Below, piece by piece: positions 36,479-44,780 of a DNA stretch of 64,000 nt. The position numbers and the translations under genes were made by a program. The stretch comes from Micrococcales bacterium (GTDB taxonomy: Bacteria > Actinomycetota > Actinomycetes > Actinomycetales > Microbacteriaceae). The notes beneath the pieces were generated by a model that saw nothing but the letters and a program-made list of their open reading frames with translations, was not told the origin of the DNA and did not search any database. Positions within the stretch are counted from its first letter, which is position 1; every line of letters starts with the position of its first letter. The DNA is taken from the NCBI GenBank assembly GCA_017306245.1, contig JAFKIY010000002.1:62001-126000 (forward strand), written 5' to 3'.

Positions 36479-37108
36479 TCAGCCGAGGATTGCCGCGCGA
36501 AGTGTGGACGCCATCCACTCGACGTAATTCTCCATCGAGTAGTCGGCGCGGCGAACGAGCAGGTCGTAGGATTCGGGGCCTGCGATCACCCATGCGGTAT
36601 CGGCGGCCGCGTCGACGGTGAGCCCGGTTCGGCGGGCACTGGCGGGAATAAGCTGCACGATGTGCTGCATCGTTGTGCGTCGCGCCTCCTGCAGCTCTTG
36701 CCAGTCGGCGGCAATCTCCGGGTCGGTCGCGGCGGCATCCCGATACAGTTTCCACGCGGTGGCCGAGCGCACCGCGATCTGGCCGACCGTCACGGCGAGT
36801 TCCTGGACGATCTCCTCGGCGCCCAACCCAGCGAACCGACAGACCACATCCTCGGGTGTGCCGGTTGAATTGGTGATGACGGACTCGATGTACCCGTGAA
36901 GCAGCGCGCGTTTGCTGCCCCAGGCGAGGTAAAGGGTCTGCACCGTGACCCCTGCGCCACGGGCGATGCGGTCAACCGTTGCTGCCGCGTAGCCGCGTTC
37001 GGCGAACTCCTCTCCTGCGGAAACGAGAAGCCGCCGCCGCGTCTCGGCGCGGGTCGCCGTGCCCACGGCCTGTTGGCGGCTGATCGGTTTCGTCGTCGGT
37101 TCACTCAT
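36479..37108 (-). CDS. TetR-family transcriptional regulator
   Basis: A 209-residue regulator. The N-terminal helix-turn-helix is ERGYAAATVDRIARGAGV with TVQTLYLAWGSKRALL following. The C-terminal ligand domain is helical and variable. ATG 37108 is used; a GTG two codons upstream (37114) is also in frame. It is divergent from the CocE/NonD hydrolase gene with a 75-base gap, so that gene is a candidate target. A weak CTAA/TTAG symmetric element lies at 37119-37133. Confidence 0.87.
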   Translation of the reverse strand: MSEPTTKPISRQQAVGTATRAETRRRLLVSAGEEFAERGYAAATVDRIARGAGVTVQTLYLAWGSKRALLHGYIESVITNSTGTPEDVVCRFAGLGAEEIVQELAVTVGQIAVRSATAWKLYRDAAATDPEIAADWQELQEARRTTMQHIVQLIPASARRTGLTVDAAADTAWVIAGPESYDLLVRRADYSMENYVEWMASTLRAAILG

Positions 37109-37183
37109 GGACACCAGTCTAACTATGGTTTAGAGTGGGGTTCAAGTGACTTAGAATCACACTCATAATCATGTGGAGTAATC

Positions 37184-38890
37184 GTGAAGAGTGCCGCAAT
37201 TGACGTTCCATGGCGTCGTCAGGGCAGGGGATCGTATGCACGCCACCGCCTCGCAGCCTTCCTGCGCCCGCCGGTGACCGTGGTCCCGGCCCCCGCCGAC
37301 CTGCGCGTGGAACGCGATGTCGAGGTCCCCATGAAGGACGGGGTGATCCTGCGGGTCAACGTGTACCGTCCTGCAGGCGACGAGCCCGTTCCCGTCATCC
37401 TGTCCGCGCATCCGTACGGCAAGGACAATCATCCGCATCGCACACGCCGTGGCTGGTCGCTCAACATCCAGTACCGCATCATGAACCAGCCGGCGCCGAT
37501 CGAGATCTCCAGCGAGACCGGGTGGGAGGCTCCGGACCCCGTCTGGTGGGTGGCGCAAGGATACGCCGTGATCAACGCAGACCTGAGAGGTGCCGGACAC
37601 TCCGACGGCACCGGTTCGCTGTTCACCGACGCGGAGGCCGCGGACATCGTCGAGCTGATCGAGTGGGCGGGGGCGCAGCCCTGGTCGACCGGACGAGTCG
37701 GGATGCTCGGTGTTTCGTACCTTGCCATTTCGCAGTACAAGGCGGCCGCCCTGAACCCGCCGAGCCTCAAAGCAATTTGCCCGTGGGAAGGGTTCACGGA
37801 TGCCTACCGCGATTTCATGACCACGGGCGGCGTTGTCGAAAACGGTTTCGCGAAGATCTGGCTTGCGCTTTCCCGGCGCGTGGCACGACTGAGCACCGAC
37901 CTCGGCAAAGAACGCCAGTCTCATCCCCTCCGCGATGACTGGTGGGAAGCCCTCACCCCGAATCTGGCTGCGATCACTGTGCCGATGCTCGTGTGCACGA
38001 GCTTCTCGGATGACAACCTCCACAGCGCGGGCTCGATGCGCGCCTTCCAGCGCGTAAGTTCCACCGATCGTTTCGCCTACAGCCATCGCGGCCCGAAGTG
38101 GGCGACGTTCTACAGCGAGCCCGCCCGCACCGTGCAGCGGCAGTTCCTTGACCGCTATCTGAAACAGGAGGAGGTGGCGGCCCCCGATGCCTTCCGCCTT
38201 GAGGTGCGGGAGTCCGCGCGCGCGGTCGCGGCCGTGCGCCAGGAGCACGAGTGGCCCCTTGCCCGCACTGCGTGGACCGAACTGTTTCTGGGGGCGGCCG
38301 GCCAGTTGCTCGCATCGTCCCTCGGCGCCGGCACGGTCGAGTTCCCTTTGCGGCGCAACGCCGCGGCATTCACGTGGGTTATGGAGGAGGATGTCGAACT
38401 CACCGGCCCCATGGCGCTGAAAGTGTGGATTTCACTCGGTGGCAGAGACGATGCCAACATTTTCGTGGGCGTGGAGAAGCGCGCCGGCGGGCGAGCGGTC
38501 GGGTTCGAAGGCTCCTACGGGTATGAGCGCGACCGTGTCGCATCCGGCCGGCTGCGGGTGGCCCTCCGCGAACTGGATGCGGCCCGTTCAACACCGCACG
38601 AGCCAGAACACACCTTCACGACCGTGCAGCCTGTCGCTGCCGGCGAGGTTGTCCCTCTGGATATTCCCCTGACGGGGTCGTCGACCCTGTTCCGCAAGGG
38701 CGATGAGCTCCGACTTCTCGTGGCCGGGCGGTACCTCGAGCCGAGAAATCCGCTGTTCGGTCACTTCCCCACGCACTATGTGCCGAGTCGCGGGGGTCGC
38801 TGCATCGTTCACTGGGGCAGCGAGTTTCCGTCGAGGCTGCTGGTTCCGGTTATCCCCGCGGACGAGGCTTCGGGCCAGCCGGAGGCGTGA
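37184..38890 (+). CDS. CocE/NonD-family hydrolase (X-Pro dipeptidyl-peptidase S15 type)
   Basis: A 568-residue serine hydrolase. The N-terminal alpha/beta domain has VPMKDGVILRVNVYRPAG, DLRGAGHSDG and the nucleophile elbow GVSYLAISQY (Ser near 180). The C-terminal jelly-roll domain typical of the family spans about 385-560 (ELTGPMALKVWISLGG). Members cleave cocaine esters, acyl-peptides or other amides; the natural substrate here is unknown. No signal peptide, so intracellular. Divergent from a TetR gene that may regulate it. Confidence 0.88.
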   Translation: MKSAAIDVPWRRQGRGSYARHRLAAFLRPPVTVVPAPADLRVERDVEVPMKDGVILRVNVYRPAGDEPVPVILSAHPYGKDNHPHRTRRGWSLNIQYRIMNQPAPIEISSETGWEAPDPVWWVAQGYAVINADLRGAGHSDGTGSLFTDAEAADIVELIEWAGAQPWSTGRVGMLGVSYLAISQYKAAALNPPSLKAICPWEGFTDAYRDFMTTGGVVENGFAKIWLALSRRVARLSTDLGKERQSHPLRDDWWEALTPNLAAITVPMLVCTSFSDDNLHSAGSMRAFQRVSSTDRFAYSHRGPKWATFYSEPARTVQRQFLDRYLKQEEVAAPDAFRLEVRESARAVAAVRQEHEWPLARTAWTELFLGAAGQLLASSLGAGTVEFPLRRNAAAFTWVMEEDVELTGPMALKVWISLGGRDDANIFVGVEKRAGGRAVGFEGSYGYERDRVASGRLRVALRELDAARSTPHEPEHTFTTVQPVAAGEVVPLDIPLTGSSTLFRKGDELRLLVAGRYLEPRNPLFGHFPTHYVPSRGGRCIVHWGSEFPSRLLVPVIPADEASGQPEA

Positions 38891-38955
38891 CGAGGGGAAC
38901 TCGTCGGTGTGGCCAAGATCCCGTACCGCCGCGGGTCGCGCTCGCAGCGGCATCC

Positions 38956-39528
38956 TCAGCAGCTGCCCCACAGGCCGGCGTCGGCGTGTCGGGCGTCCTC
39001 CTCGGCGATCGCGAACTGCTTCCAGTACGTGTCGCTCGGGGCGGTCCGCAGCGCGGTCGCGTAGCCGTTCGCCACGAGATCGAGGTTCACGGACCGGCCG
39101 TCCTCGGTCCACACATAGAGGAGGCTGCGGCCGTACTGGTCCAGCTTCTCCACGTCGGATTTGATCCACACCGCCGTACCTTTCGGCAGGAGCGCGCGCA
39201 CGTAGTCGCGTGCCTCGATGCCGAAGCATTCGACCGTGGGGCGAATCTCCGGGGTGTCGATTCCGATGAGACGCACCGTGATTTCGTCCGCGCGCGACGT
39301 CGTCCCGTCCGGCTGCAAGTACAGGGTGTCGCCGTCGTGCACGTAGGCCACATGGGAAAGGGTCGCGTCGGAGGGCCGTTCCAGCACTGCGGCGACCGGT
39401 GTTCTGCCCCCGGCAGCAGGATGATCGGAATCCGTGCGAGGAGAAGGGAGCTGGGAAACCAGCACGACGACGGCGAGGACAATCACCACGATCGCGAGTG
39501 CGATTGTGGACGTTTTTCTCATCATCAC
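38956..39528 (-). CDS. Secreted or membrane-anchored thermonuclease-family (SNase) protein
   Basis: A 190-residue protein. One hydrophobic segment near residues 8-27 acts as signal or anchor. The SNase core shows HVAYVHDGDTLYL, TVRLIGIDTPEIRP and DQYGRSLLYVWTEDGRSVNLDLV, which hold the conserved Asp, Arg and Glu positions, and ends in ARHADAGLWGSC. It degrades nucleic acid outside the cell with calcium in known relatives. The N-terminal start could be any of the first three codons. Confidence 0.88.
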   Translation of the reverse strand: MMMRKTSTIALAIVVIVLAVVVLVSQLPSPRTDSDHPAAGGRTPVAAVLERPSDATLSHVAYVHDGDTLYLQPDGTTSRADEITVRLIGIDTPEIRPTVECFGIEARDYVRALLPKGTAVWIKSDVEKLDQYGRSLLYVWTEDGRSVNLDLVANGYATALRTAPSDTYWKQFAIAEEDARHADAGLWGSC

Positions 39529-39582
39529 ACTGTATCCAGAGCCGCAGATGTCTCCCGGTTAGACTCGTGGTCGGGAGGCGCG

Positions 39583-40119
39583 ATGTCCGAGGCAGAGGGT
39601 GTGAGCAAGAGCTTCGATCCGCGATTCAGCCGTGCGTTCCAGCCAGGCTACGACCCTCGAGTCCACCGCGAGGAACCGCCCGGGGCCGTGCGGCGCGAGG
39701 AGCCGCGGATCGAGCGTGCCTCCGCCACTACGGTAGCGGACGGCGCGCAGGCCGACGAGGCGCCGGTGTTCGCGGTGCCCGGACCCGCGGACACCGCCGA
39801 TGGGGTGCCCGCCCGCTCGGCGGCCGACCGAACCGCTGACGATGATGATGACGCGTATCCGATCGCCTGGTGGCGGCGGGTGAACCCCTGGTACTTTCTG
39901 CTCTGGGCGCTCGGGGCCGTGTTCATCGCGGCGGGAATCGCGGCCGTCATGGTCGCCGTCGGGCTTCAGACTGTGACGTACCAGACACCCGACCAGAGCA
40001 TGGCCAATTTCATCATCATGCAAATGACGATGCAGGGTGCCCCGATGCTCATCGTGCTGGGGATCGCCACCCTCACGTCGACCGCGGTCATCCAGGCCGC
40101 GCGCTGGCAACGGCGCTGA
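39583..40119 (+). CDS. Two-helix membrane protein with FDPRF...FQPG N-terminus (paralogue)
   Basis: A 178-residue protein of unknown function. The N-terminus carries FDPRF-x5-FQPG, as in the protein at 18070. A charged, disordered linker ending in an Asp run leads to two hydrophobic segments, NPWYFLLWALGAVFIAAGIA and a second near GAPMLIVLGIATLTSTAVI. ATG 39583 has GGGAGG upstream and a TAGACT -10 at 39561-39566. The frame is open much further upstream, but that part is antisense to the nuclease gene. Confidence 0.78.
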   Translation: MSEAEGVSKSFDPRFSRAFQPGYDPRVHREEPPGAVRREEPRIERASATTVADGAQADEAPVFAVPGPADTADGVPARSAADRTADDDDDAYPIAWWRRVNPWYFLLWALGAVFIAAGIAAVMVAVGLQTVTYQTPDQSMANFIIMQMTMQGAPMLIVLGIATLTSTAVIQAARWQRR

Positions 40120-40150
40120 CCTGTTTCGTCCGCTCTCCCGCGGCGCCCGC

Positions 40151-40789
40151 CTAGAGCCTCGAGCGGATGAACGCGCCGAGTTCGCTGACTTCCGCATCCG
40201 AGACTGCGTGGCCGAGACCCTCATAGATGCCCTCGGTGAGGGTGGAATGGGTTTCCAGCCATTCTTGCGTGTGGTTGATGAGGGACTCGGGGATCACGGT
40301 GTCGTGGGTGCCTCGGCCCCAGAAAACGGGCGGTCGCAGCTCGGCGAGGCGGGCATCGCCTGCGTGCTCCGACGGGAACACAAAGCCGCTCAACTGCACG
40401 ACGTAGCCGAACCGATCCGGCTGTTCGCGCAGCAACTCCAGCGCCATCGCACCGCCCTGCGAAAGCCCGAGCAGGCCGACCGCGGTGGAGGCGGTCGAGT
40501 CGAGCCACTCGACGAGGGCAGCGACCGACGCCCCGACAGCGTCGAAGCGCGCATCCGCCGAGGCGCCCCGCGACGACGTGTCATCGACGGAAGGGAACCA
40601 GGTGAAACCGGCCCCTTCCGAGTGCGGTGCCCGCACCGAAGCGATGACCGGTTCGAGCGGCAACGACCGGGACATCGCGAACATGTCGCCCTCATGTGAG
40701 CCGTAACCGTGCAGCAGGACGAGCAGCGGCCGAGATGCGCGCTCGCGTTCCGGCGCCGACCACATCACAGCATCCGCGTCAATGTGCAT
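40151..40789 (-). CDS. Phospholipase/carboxylesterase-family alpha/beta hydrolase
   Basis: A 212-residue serine hydrolase. LLVLLHGYGSHEGD forms the oxyanion region, GLLGLSQGGAMALEL the nucleophile elbow (Ser near 115), WGRGTHDTVIP the acid and EGLGHAVSDAEV the His. This is the short-esterase/acyl-protein-thioesterase-like group. ATG 40789 is preferred; the frame is open to 40849. No operon partner. Confidence 0.87.
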   Translation of the reverse strand: MHIDADAVMWSAPERERASRPLLVLLHGYGSHEGDMFAMSRSLPLEPVIASVRAPHSEGAGFTWFPSVDDTSSRGASADARFDAVGASVAALVEWLDSTASTAVGLLGLSQGGAMALELLREQPDRFGYVVQLSGFVFPSEHAGDARLAELRPPVFWGRGTHDTVIPESLINHTQEWLETHSTLTEGIYEGLGHAVSDAEVSELGAFIRSRL

Positions 40790-40857
40790 CGGTCGTGTTC
40801 CTTCCCGTCCCGGCAATCCTTTCACCACTGACCGCGGCGAGTGGGCCACAATGGAGC

Positions 40858-41400
40858 ATGAGCTCCGTCGGAACGCCAGACCCCAACTCCGGCTGGTTGT
40901 CGGATGACGAGCTCACGAGCATCCGGATGCGACTGCCGCTGCTCTACGTCGAGGCGGTGCCGGTGCGCATCGACGGCCTCGGTCAGGTCATTGAGGTGGG
41001 CGTGCTCTTGCGCGCGTCGGCGAACGGCGAGATGACGCGAACGCTCGTCTCCGGTCGGGTCATGTACGGGGAGACGCTGCGCGAGGCGCTGTTCCGGCAC
41101 CTCGAAAAGGACCTGGGGCCGATGGCATTCCCGCAGTTGCCGACGAGCCCCGTGCCGTTCTCGGTTGCCGAATATTTCCCCCTGCCGGGCATCAGCGCGT
41201 TCACGGATGAGCGGCAGCATGCGGTGTCCCTCGCCTATGTTGTGCCGGTGACGGGCACGTGCGAGCCGCGGCAGGATGCCCTCGAGGTTACGTGGCTCAC
41301 CCCGGGAGAGGCTGCCGGCGAGGAGCTATCCCGCGAGATGGAGGGCGGCCGCGGAACTCTCGTGCGCGCGGCACTGGCGTCTGTCGGGGGCCTGCCGTAG
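40858..41400 (+). CDS. NUDIX-like (DUF4916-type) protein
   Basis: A 180-residue protein similar in layout to the DUF4916 group of NUDIX-fold proteins. VLLRASANGEMTRTLVSGRV and YGETLREALFRHLEKDLGP correspond to the strand-helix region of the NUDIX box, but the canonical GX5EX7REUXEEXGU is only partly kept (E in GETLREAL and E in LEKDLG), so pyrophosphatase activity is uncertain. Hairpins follow the stop. Confidence 0.7.
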   Translation: MSSVGTPDPNSGWLSDDELTSIRMRLPLLYVEAVPVRIDGLGQVIEVGVLLRASANGEMTRTLVSGRVMYGETLREALFRHLEKDLGPMAFPQLPTSPVPFSVAEYFPLPGISAFTDERQHAVSLAYVVPVTGTCEPRQDALEVTWLTPGEAAGEELSREMEGGRGTLVRAALASVGGLP

Positions 41401-41470
41401 CCAACGCGTGCCTCGCCGGAGCGCGTCCTAAGCTGCCAACTCCAGCGCGCGCCGACGTATTCACTCCTTC

Positions 41471-41523
41471 ACTTGCGAGAAATGGCCCTTCCTGCGCGTG
41501 AGGAAGGGCCATTTCTCGCAAGT
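41471..41523. terminator. Perfect 23-bp-stem hairpin, possible bidirectional terminator or repeat
   Basis: Bases 41471-41493 are the exact reverse complement of 41501-41523, with a 7-base loop (GCGCGTG). The stem starts ACTTGCGAGAAATGGCC. It lies between convergent genes, as expected for a terminator, but there is no T-run after either arm and the stem is unusually long, so a mobile or repeated palindromic element is also possible. Confidence 0.55.
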
Positions 41524-41575
41524 CAGCGGTGACAGCCTGCCCCGAGGGGTCAGTGAGTGGTCTTTGAGCACACAG

Positions 41576-41634
41576 CTGAGGGGTCCCACAGTGCCCTTCC
41601 CCAGTATCGGGAAGCGCCAAAGGGGACCCCTCAG
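41576..41634. terminator. Hairpin with 12-bp arms and nested inner stem
   Basis: CTGAGGGGTCCC (41576-41587) pairs with GGGACCCCTCAG (41623-41634). Inside, TTCCC and GGGAA form a second stem around CAGTATC. It lies 36 bases beyond the helicase stop. The second arm is followed by TATCGTTATTAG rather than a T-run, so it is a weak intrinsic terminator at best. Confidence 0.45.
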
Positions 41635-41669
41635 TATCGTTATTAGTGCTAACGCTTTAGCTCAGAACA

Positions 41670-43148
41670 TCAGCCCTGGGCGCGGCGCCCGGCGCGACGC
41701 CGACCGCCGCCTGACGTGCCGGCGGGTGCCGGAGTCGAGGTGCTGTAGCTCGTGAAGCCGCGCTGCGGGGCACCGGATGTTGCCGGGCGTCCCGAGCGAT
41801 CACGGCGCTGGCCGCCTGAGCGTCCACCTGAGGCGGATGCCCCTGCCGTGTGTCCAGCGGATGGCCGCGCGTAGCCACCGCTGCGGTTTGCACGCTTGCG
41901 CTGGGCATTCGCGCCCTGCGAGCGTCCGCCCTGGGACTGCCCGCGAACAGGCTTCGCCGCGCGCGGTGCCGGCGTGACGTACGCCGCGACCTCACCGATG
42001 AGGGCGAGGACAGCTGGCGACGATGCGGTGACGCGCTCGGGCGCCACGGAAATGGCGGCCTTGCGCAGGAGGGACGCGACATCCGAACGCTGGGCGGGAA
42101 GCACAACGGTCACGACGTCGCCGGCGCTGCCCGCGCGGGCCGTACGGCCGCTGCGGTGCAGGTACGCCTTGTGCTCTGCGGGCGGGTCGACGTGCACGAC
42201 GAGCTCCACATTGCCGATGTCGATTCCGCGGGCGGCGACATCCGTGGCCACGAGAACGCGAACATCTCCGGTGGAAAAGGCTGCCAGGTTGCGGTCGCGC
42301 TGTGGCTGCGACAGGTTGCCGTGCAGGTCGACGCTCGGAATTCCGGCGTCGATGAGCTGGCGCGCCAGCTTCTTCGCGTGGTGCTTCGTGCGCATGAACA
42401 AGATGCGTCGTCCGGTGCCGGAGGCGAGCGCGTGCACGAGGTCGCGCTTCGCGTCGACGCCGTCGACCTCGAACACGTGGTGCGTCATCGCTTCGACGTG
42501 GCTCGTGACGTCATCCACCGAGTGCATGATTTCGTCATGCAGGTAGCGGTTCACGAGCTTGTCGACGCCGTTGTCCAGGGTGGCGGAGAACAGCATCCGC
42601 TGGCCGCCATCAGGGGTTTTGTTCAGGATGCGCGTGACCGATGGCAGGAATCCGAGGTCGGCCATGTGGTCGGCTTCGTCCAGCACCGTGATCTCGACGG
42701 CGTCGAGAGTGAGGAACCTCTGCTGGAGAAGGTCTTCGAGGCGGCCGGGGCAGGCGACGACGATGTCGACGCCGGCCTTGAGCGCTGCAACCTGCCGCTG
42801 CTGGGAGATGCCACCGAAAATGGTGGTGACGTTCATTCCGTACGCCTCCGCGAGCGGGGCAAGCGTTGCAGTGATCTGGGTGGCGAGTTCACGGGTCGGA
42901 GCGAGAATCAGGCCGCGCGGCCGCCCGGACTGCCGGCGTCCGCCGTTGGAGAGCCTCGCAACCATGGGGATGGTGAAGGCGAGCGTCTTGCCGCTGCCGG
43001 TTTTGCCTCGGCCGAGAACGTCTCGCCCGCGCAGGGTGTCGGGGAGGGTGTCCTCCTGGATGGGAAAGGGGCTCGTGATGCCGGCCCGGTCAAGGGCGGC
43101 AACGAGTGGTGCGGGCACGCCGAGCGCGCCGAAGGTTGTTTCAGTCAT
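41670..43148 (-). CDS. DEAD-box RNA helicase
   Basis: A 492-residue ATP-dependent RNA helicase. Motifs in order: Q-motif region ITSPFPIQEDTLP, Walker A GKTGSGKT near 50, APTRELA, VACPGRLEDLL, VLDEADHMADLGF near 155, FSATL, VLVATDVAARGIDIG and HRSGRTARAG. From about 385 the tail is Gly/Arg/Ser/Gln-rich and low-complexity, as in CsdA/RhlE-like RNA-binding tails. ATG 43148 begins the conserved TETTFGALGV; the frame stays open to 43274 (an Arg-rich extension), so a longer product cannot be excluded. Probably acts in ribosome assembly or cold adaptation. Confidence 0.92.
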   Translation of the reverse strand: MTETTFGALGVPAPLVAALDRAGITSPFPIQEDTLPDTLRGRDVLGRGKTGSGKTLAFTIPMVARLSNGGRRQSGRPRGLILAPTRELATQITATLAPLAEAYGMNVTTIFGGISQQRQVAALKAGVDIVVACPGRLEDLLQQRFLTLDAVEITVLDEADHMADLGFLPSVTRILNKTPDGGQRMLFSATLDNGVDKLVNRYLHDEIMHSVDDVTSHVEAMTHHVFEVDGVDAKRDLVHALASGTGRRILFMRTKHHAKKLARQLIDAGIPSVDLHGNLSQPQRDRNLAAFSTGDVRVLVATDVAARGIDIGNVELVVHVDPPAEHKAYLHRSGRTARAGSAGDVVTVVLPAQRSDVASLLRKAAISVAPERVTASSPAVLALIGEVAAYVTPAPRAAKPVRGQSQGGRSQGANAQRKRANRSGGYARPSAGHTAGASASGGRSGGQRRDRSGRPATSGAPQRGFTSYSTSTPAPAGTSGGGRRRAGRRAQG

Positions 43149-43328
43149 GGATTGTTTCTGTACTAGGTGGGCAAACATGGCGATGGCCAGATTTGTTCGC
43201 CGCAGCAAAAGATCAGCCCGATGTGGGCGGTGATGCGTTCTACGACGCAGGGAGCGCAGGAATTGCGCTCGCAAGTACTTTCACTGTAGCAGCAATGGCT
43301 GTTGTGCCGCCTGTGATTGGGCTGTGTT

Positions 43329-43403
43329 CCCTTCGAGACGCGCTCCGCGCTCCTCAGGGAGCGACAGCAGAGCCCGTGCCCGCTCCCTGAGGCTCTCGAA
43401 GGG
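43329..43403. repeat. Long imperfect inverted repeat between hutF and the helicase gene
   Basis: CCCTTCGAGA (43329-43338) is complementary to TCTCGAAGGG (43394-43403), and CCTCAGGGAGC (43352-43362) to GCTCCCTGAGG (43382-43392). The two stems are stacked with an internal bulge on the left side. It lies just past the hutF stop and may end hut transcription. The sequence has the look of a dispersed palindromic repeat; a genome search would show copies. Confidence 0.6.
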
Positions 43404-43430
43404 AGCAACGATGAAACGTCGATCCCAAAG

Positions 43431-44780
43431 TCAGTCGAAGACGGCGTTGATGGCCGACTCCAAAGCGGGCCCGACTGCATCCACGGTTCGATGCCGACCT
43501 TCGTCGACGACCAGCTCCCCGCCGACGATGACCGTGTCCACGTCGGAACCGGTTGCCGCGAAAATCACGTGGGCGAGCGGGTCGCCGCCGCGCGCGCCAG
43601 CCGTGCGCGGTGAATCCAGAACCACTGTCACGAGATCAGCGAGAGCACCAACTTCGATGCGGCCGGCGTTCCAGCCGAGGGATGCCGCGCCCGATGACGT
43701 CATGGCGGCGGCGAGCTCGGTCACGCGGAAGTGTCCGCGCACGCCGGAGATGAGGCGCTCGTCGAGCTCGATGGCGCGGACCTCCTCGAACAGGTCGATG
43801 GCCATGTGGGCGTCGCTGCCCACCACGATGGGGGAGCCGGCGGCGGCCAGACGCGAGGCCGGACCGACACCGTCGGCGAGATCCCGTTCGGTGGTGCAGC
43901 ACATCGAGATCGTGGTGCCGCTGGACCCGAGCAGGCGGATGTCCTCCTCGGTGAGGTGCGTGGCGTGCACCGCGGTCGTGCGCCCGCCGAGCGCCCCCTC
44001 GGCCGCGAGCAACTGCGTGGGCGTGATCCCGAACGCTTCCAGGCTGGCCTCGTTCTCCGCGGGCTGCTCGGAGAGGTGCACGTGCAGGGGAAGTTTGCGG
44101 CTCGCGGCGTAGTCAGCAACGGGCGCGAGCGCGGCCCGCGGGACGGCGCGCACACTGTGGATTGCGGCGCCGACGCGCATCGTGTCGGTGTCCTTCAGCA
44201 GGTCGACCCTGGAAGCCCACGCCTCCCATGACCCGTCATCGAATCGGCGCTGAACGCCGTCGAGGGGCGCGCCGTGAACATCCGCCTGCAGGTAGCACGT
44301 GTCGATGAGGGTGATGCGCAGCCCCGCGTCGTTCGCGGCCCGCACGACCACGTCGCCCAGCTCATTCGGGTTGGCGTATTTCTTGCCGCCCAGATCGTGG
44401 TGCAGGTAGAAGAACTCGCCTACCGACGTGATGCCGCTCAACGCCATTTCGGCATAGGTGGCGTGCGCGAGGGCGTACAGCGACTCCGGATCCAGCCGCT
44501 CGGCGACCCCGTACATGAGGGTGCGCCATGACCAGAAATCGGCCACTCCGCTCTGGCTGCGGCCCCGGATGGCGCGGTGGAACACGTGCGAGTGCGTGTT
44601 CGCCAGTCCCGGAAGTGTGAGGCCGCGCAACCGGTGCGCTCCGGCGGGCGCGTCGACGTTCGTCGACACCCTGGTGATGACACCATCCGCCACCTCGATG
44701 AGCACGTTAGCTGTCGGCTCGTCGCCGCCGAGCCAGGCCAGTTCCGCATGGAACGCCGCATTCGCCTGCCGTGCACTCAC
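43431..44780 (-). CDS. hutF: Formimidoylglutamate deiminase
   Basis: A 449-residue amidohydrolase-fold enzyme that converts N-formimidoyl-L-glutamate to N-formyl-L-glutamate and ammonia in histidine breakdown. The metal site HSHVFHRAIRG lies near residue 63, LHVHLSEQPAENEA near 230, VHATHL near 265 and VVGSDAHMAIDL near 320. TERDLADG is typical of HutF. The start overlaps hutI (ATGA type). It is the last gene of the hut run. The N-formylglutamate deformylase (HutG) that would complete this route is not in the window. Confidence 0.93.
   Translation of the reverse strand: MSARQANAAFHAELAWLGGDEPTANVLIEVADGVITRVSTNVDAPAGAHRLRGLTLPGLANTHSHVFHRAIRGRSQSGVADFWSWRTLMYGVAERLDPESLYALAHATYAEMALSGITSVGEFFYLHHDLGGKKYANPNELGDVVVRAANDAGLRITLIDTCYLQADVHGAPLDGVQRRFDDGSWEAWASRVDLLKDTDTMRVGAAIHSVRAVPRAALAPVADYAASRKLPLHVHLSEQPAENEASLEAFGITPTQLLAAEGALGGRTTAVHATHLTEEDIRLLGSSGTTISMCCTTERDLADGVGPASRLAAAGSPIVVGSDAHMAIDLFEEVRAIELDERLISGVRGHFRVTELAAAMTSSGAASLGWNAGRIEVGALADLVTVVLDSPRTAGARGGDPLAHVIFAATGSDVDTVIVGGELVVDEGRHRTVDAVGPALESAINAVFD

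Larger units (their letters stand above)
41401..41669. other. Convergent intergenic region with two large hairpins
   Basis: A 269-base non-coding stretch between the NUDIX-like gene and the convergent helicase gene. It holds the two hairpins described separately plus an imperfect GCTAA/TTAGC repeat near 41650. No gene was recognised in it. Confidence 0.7.
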
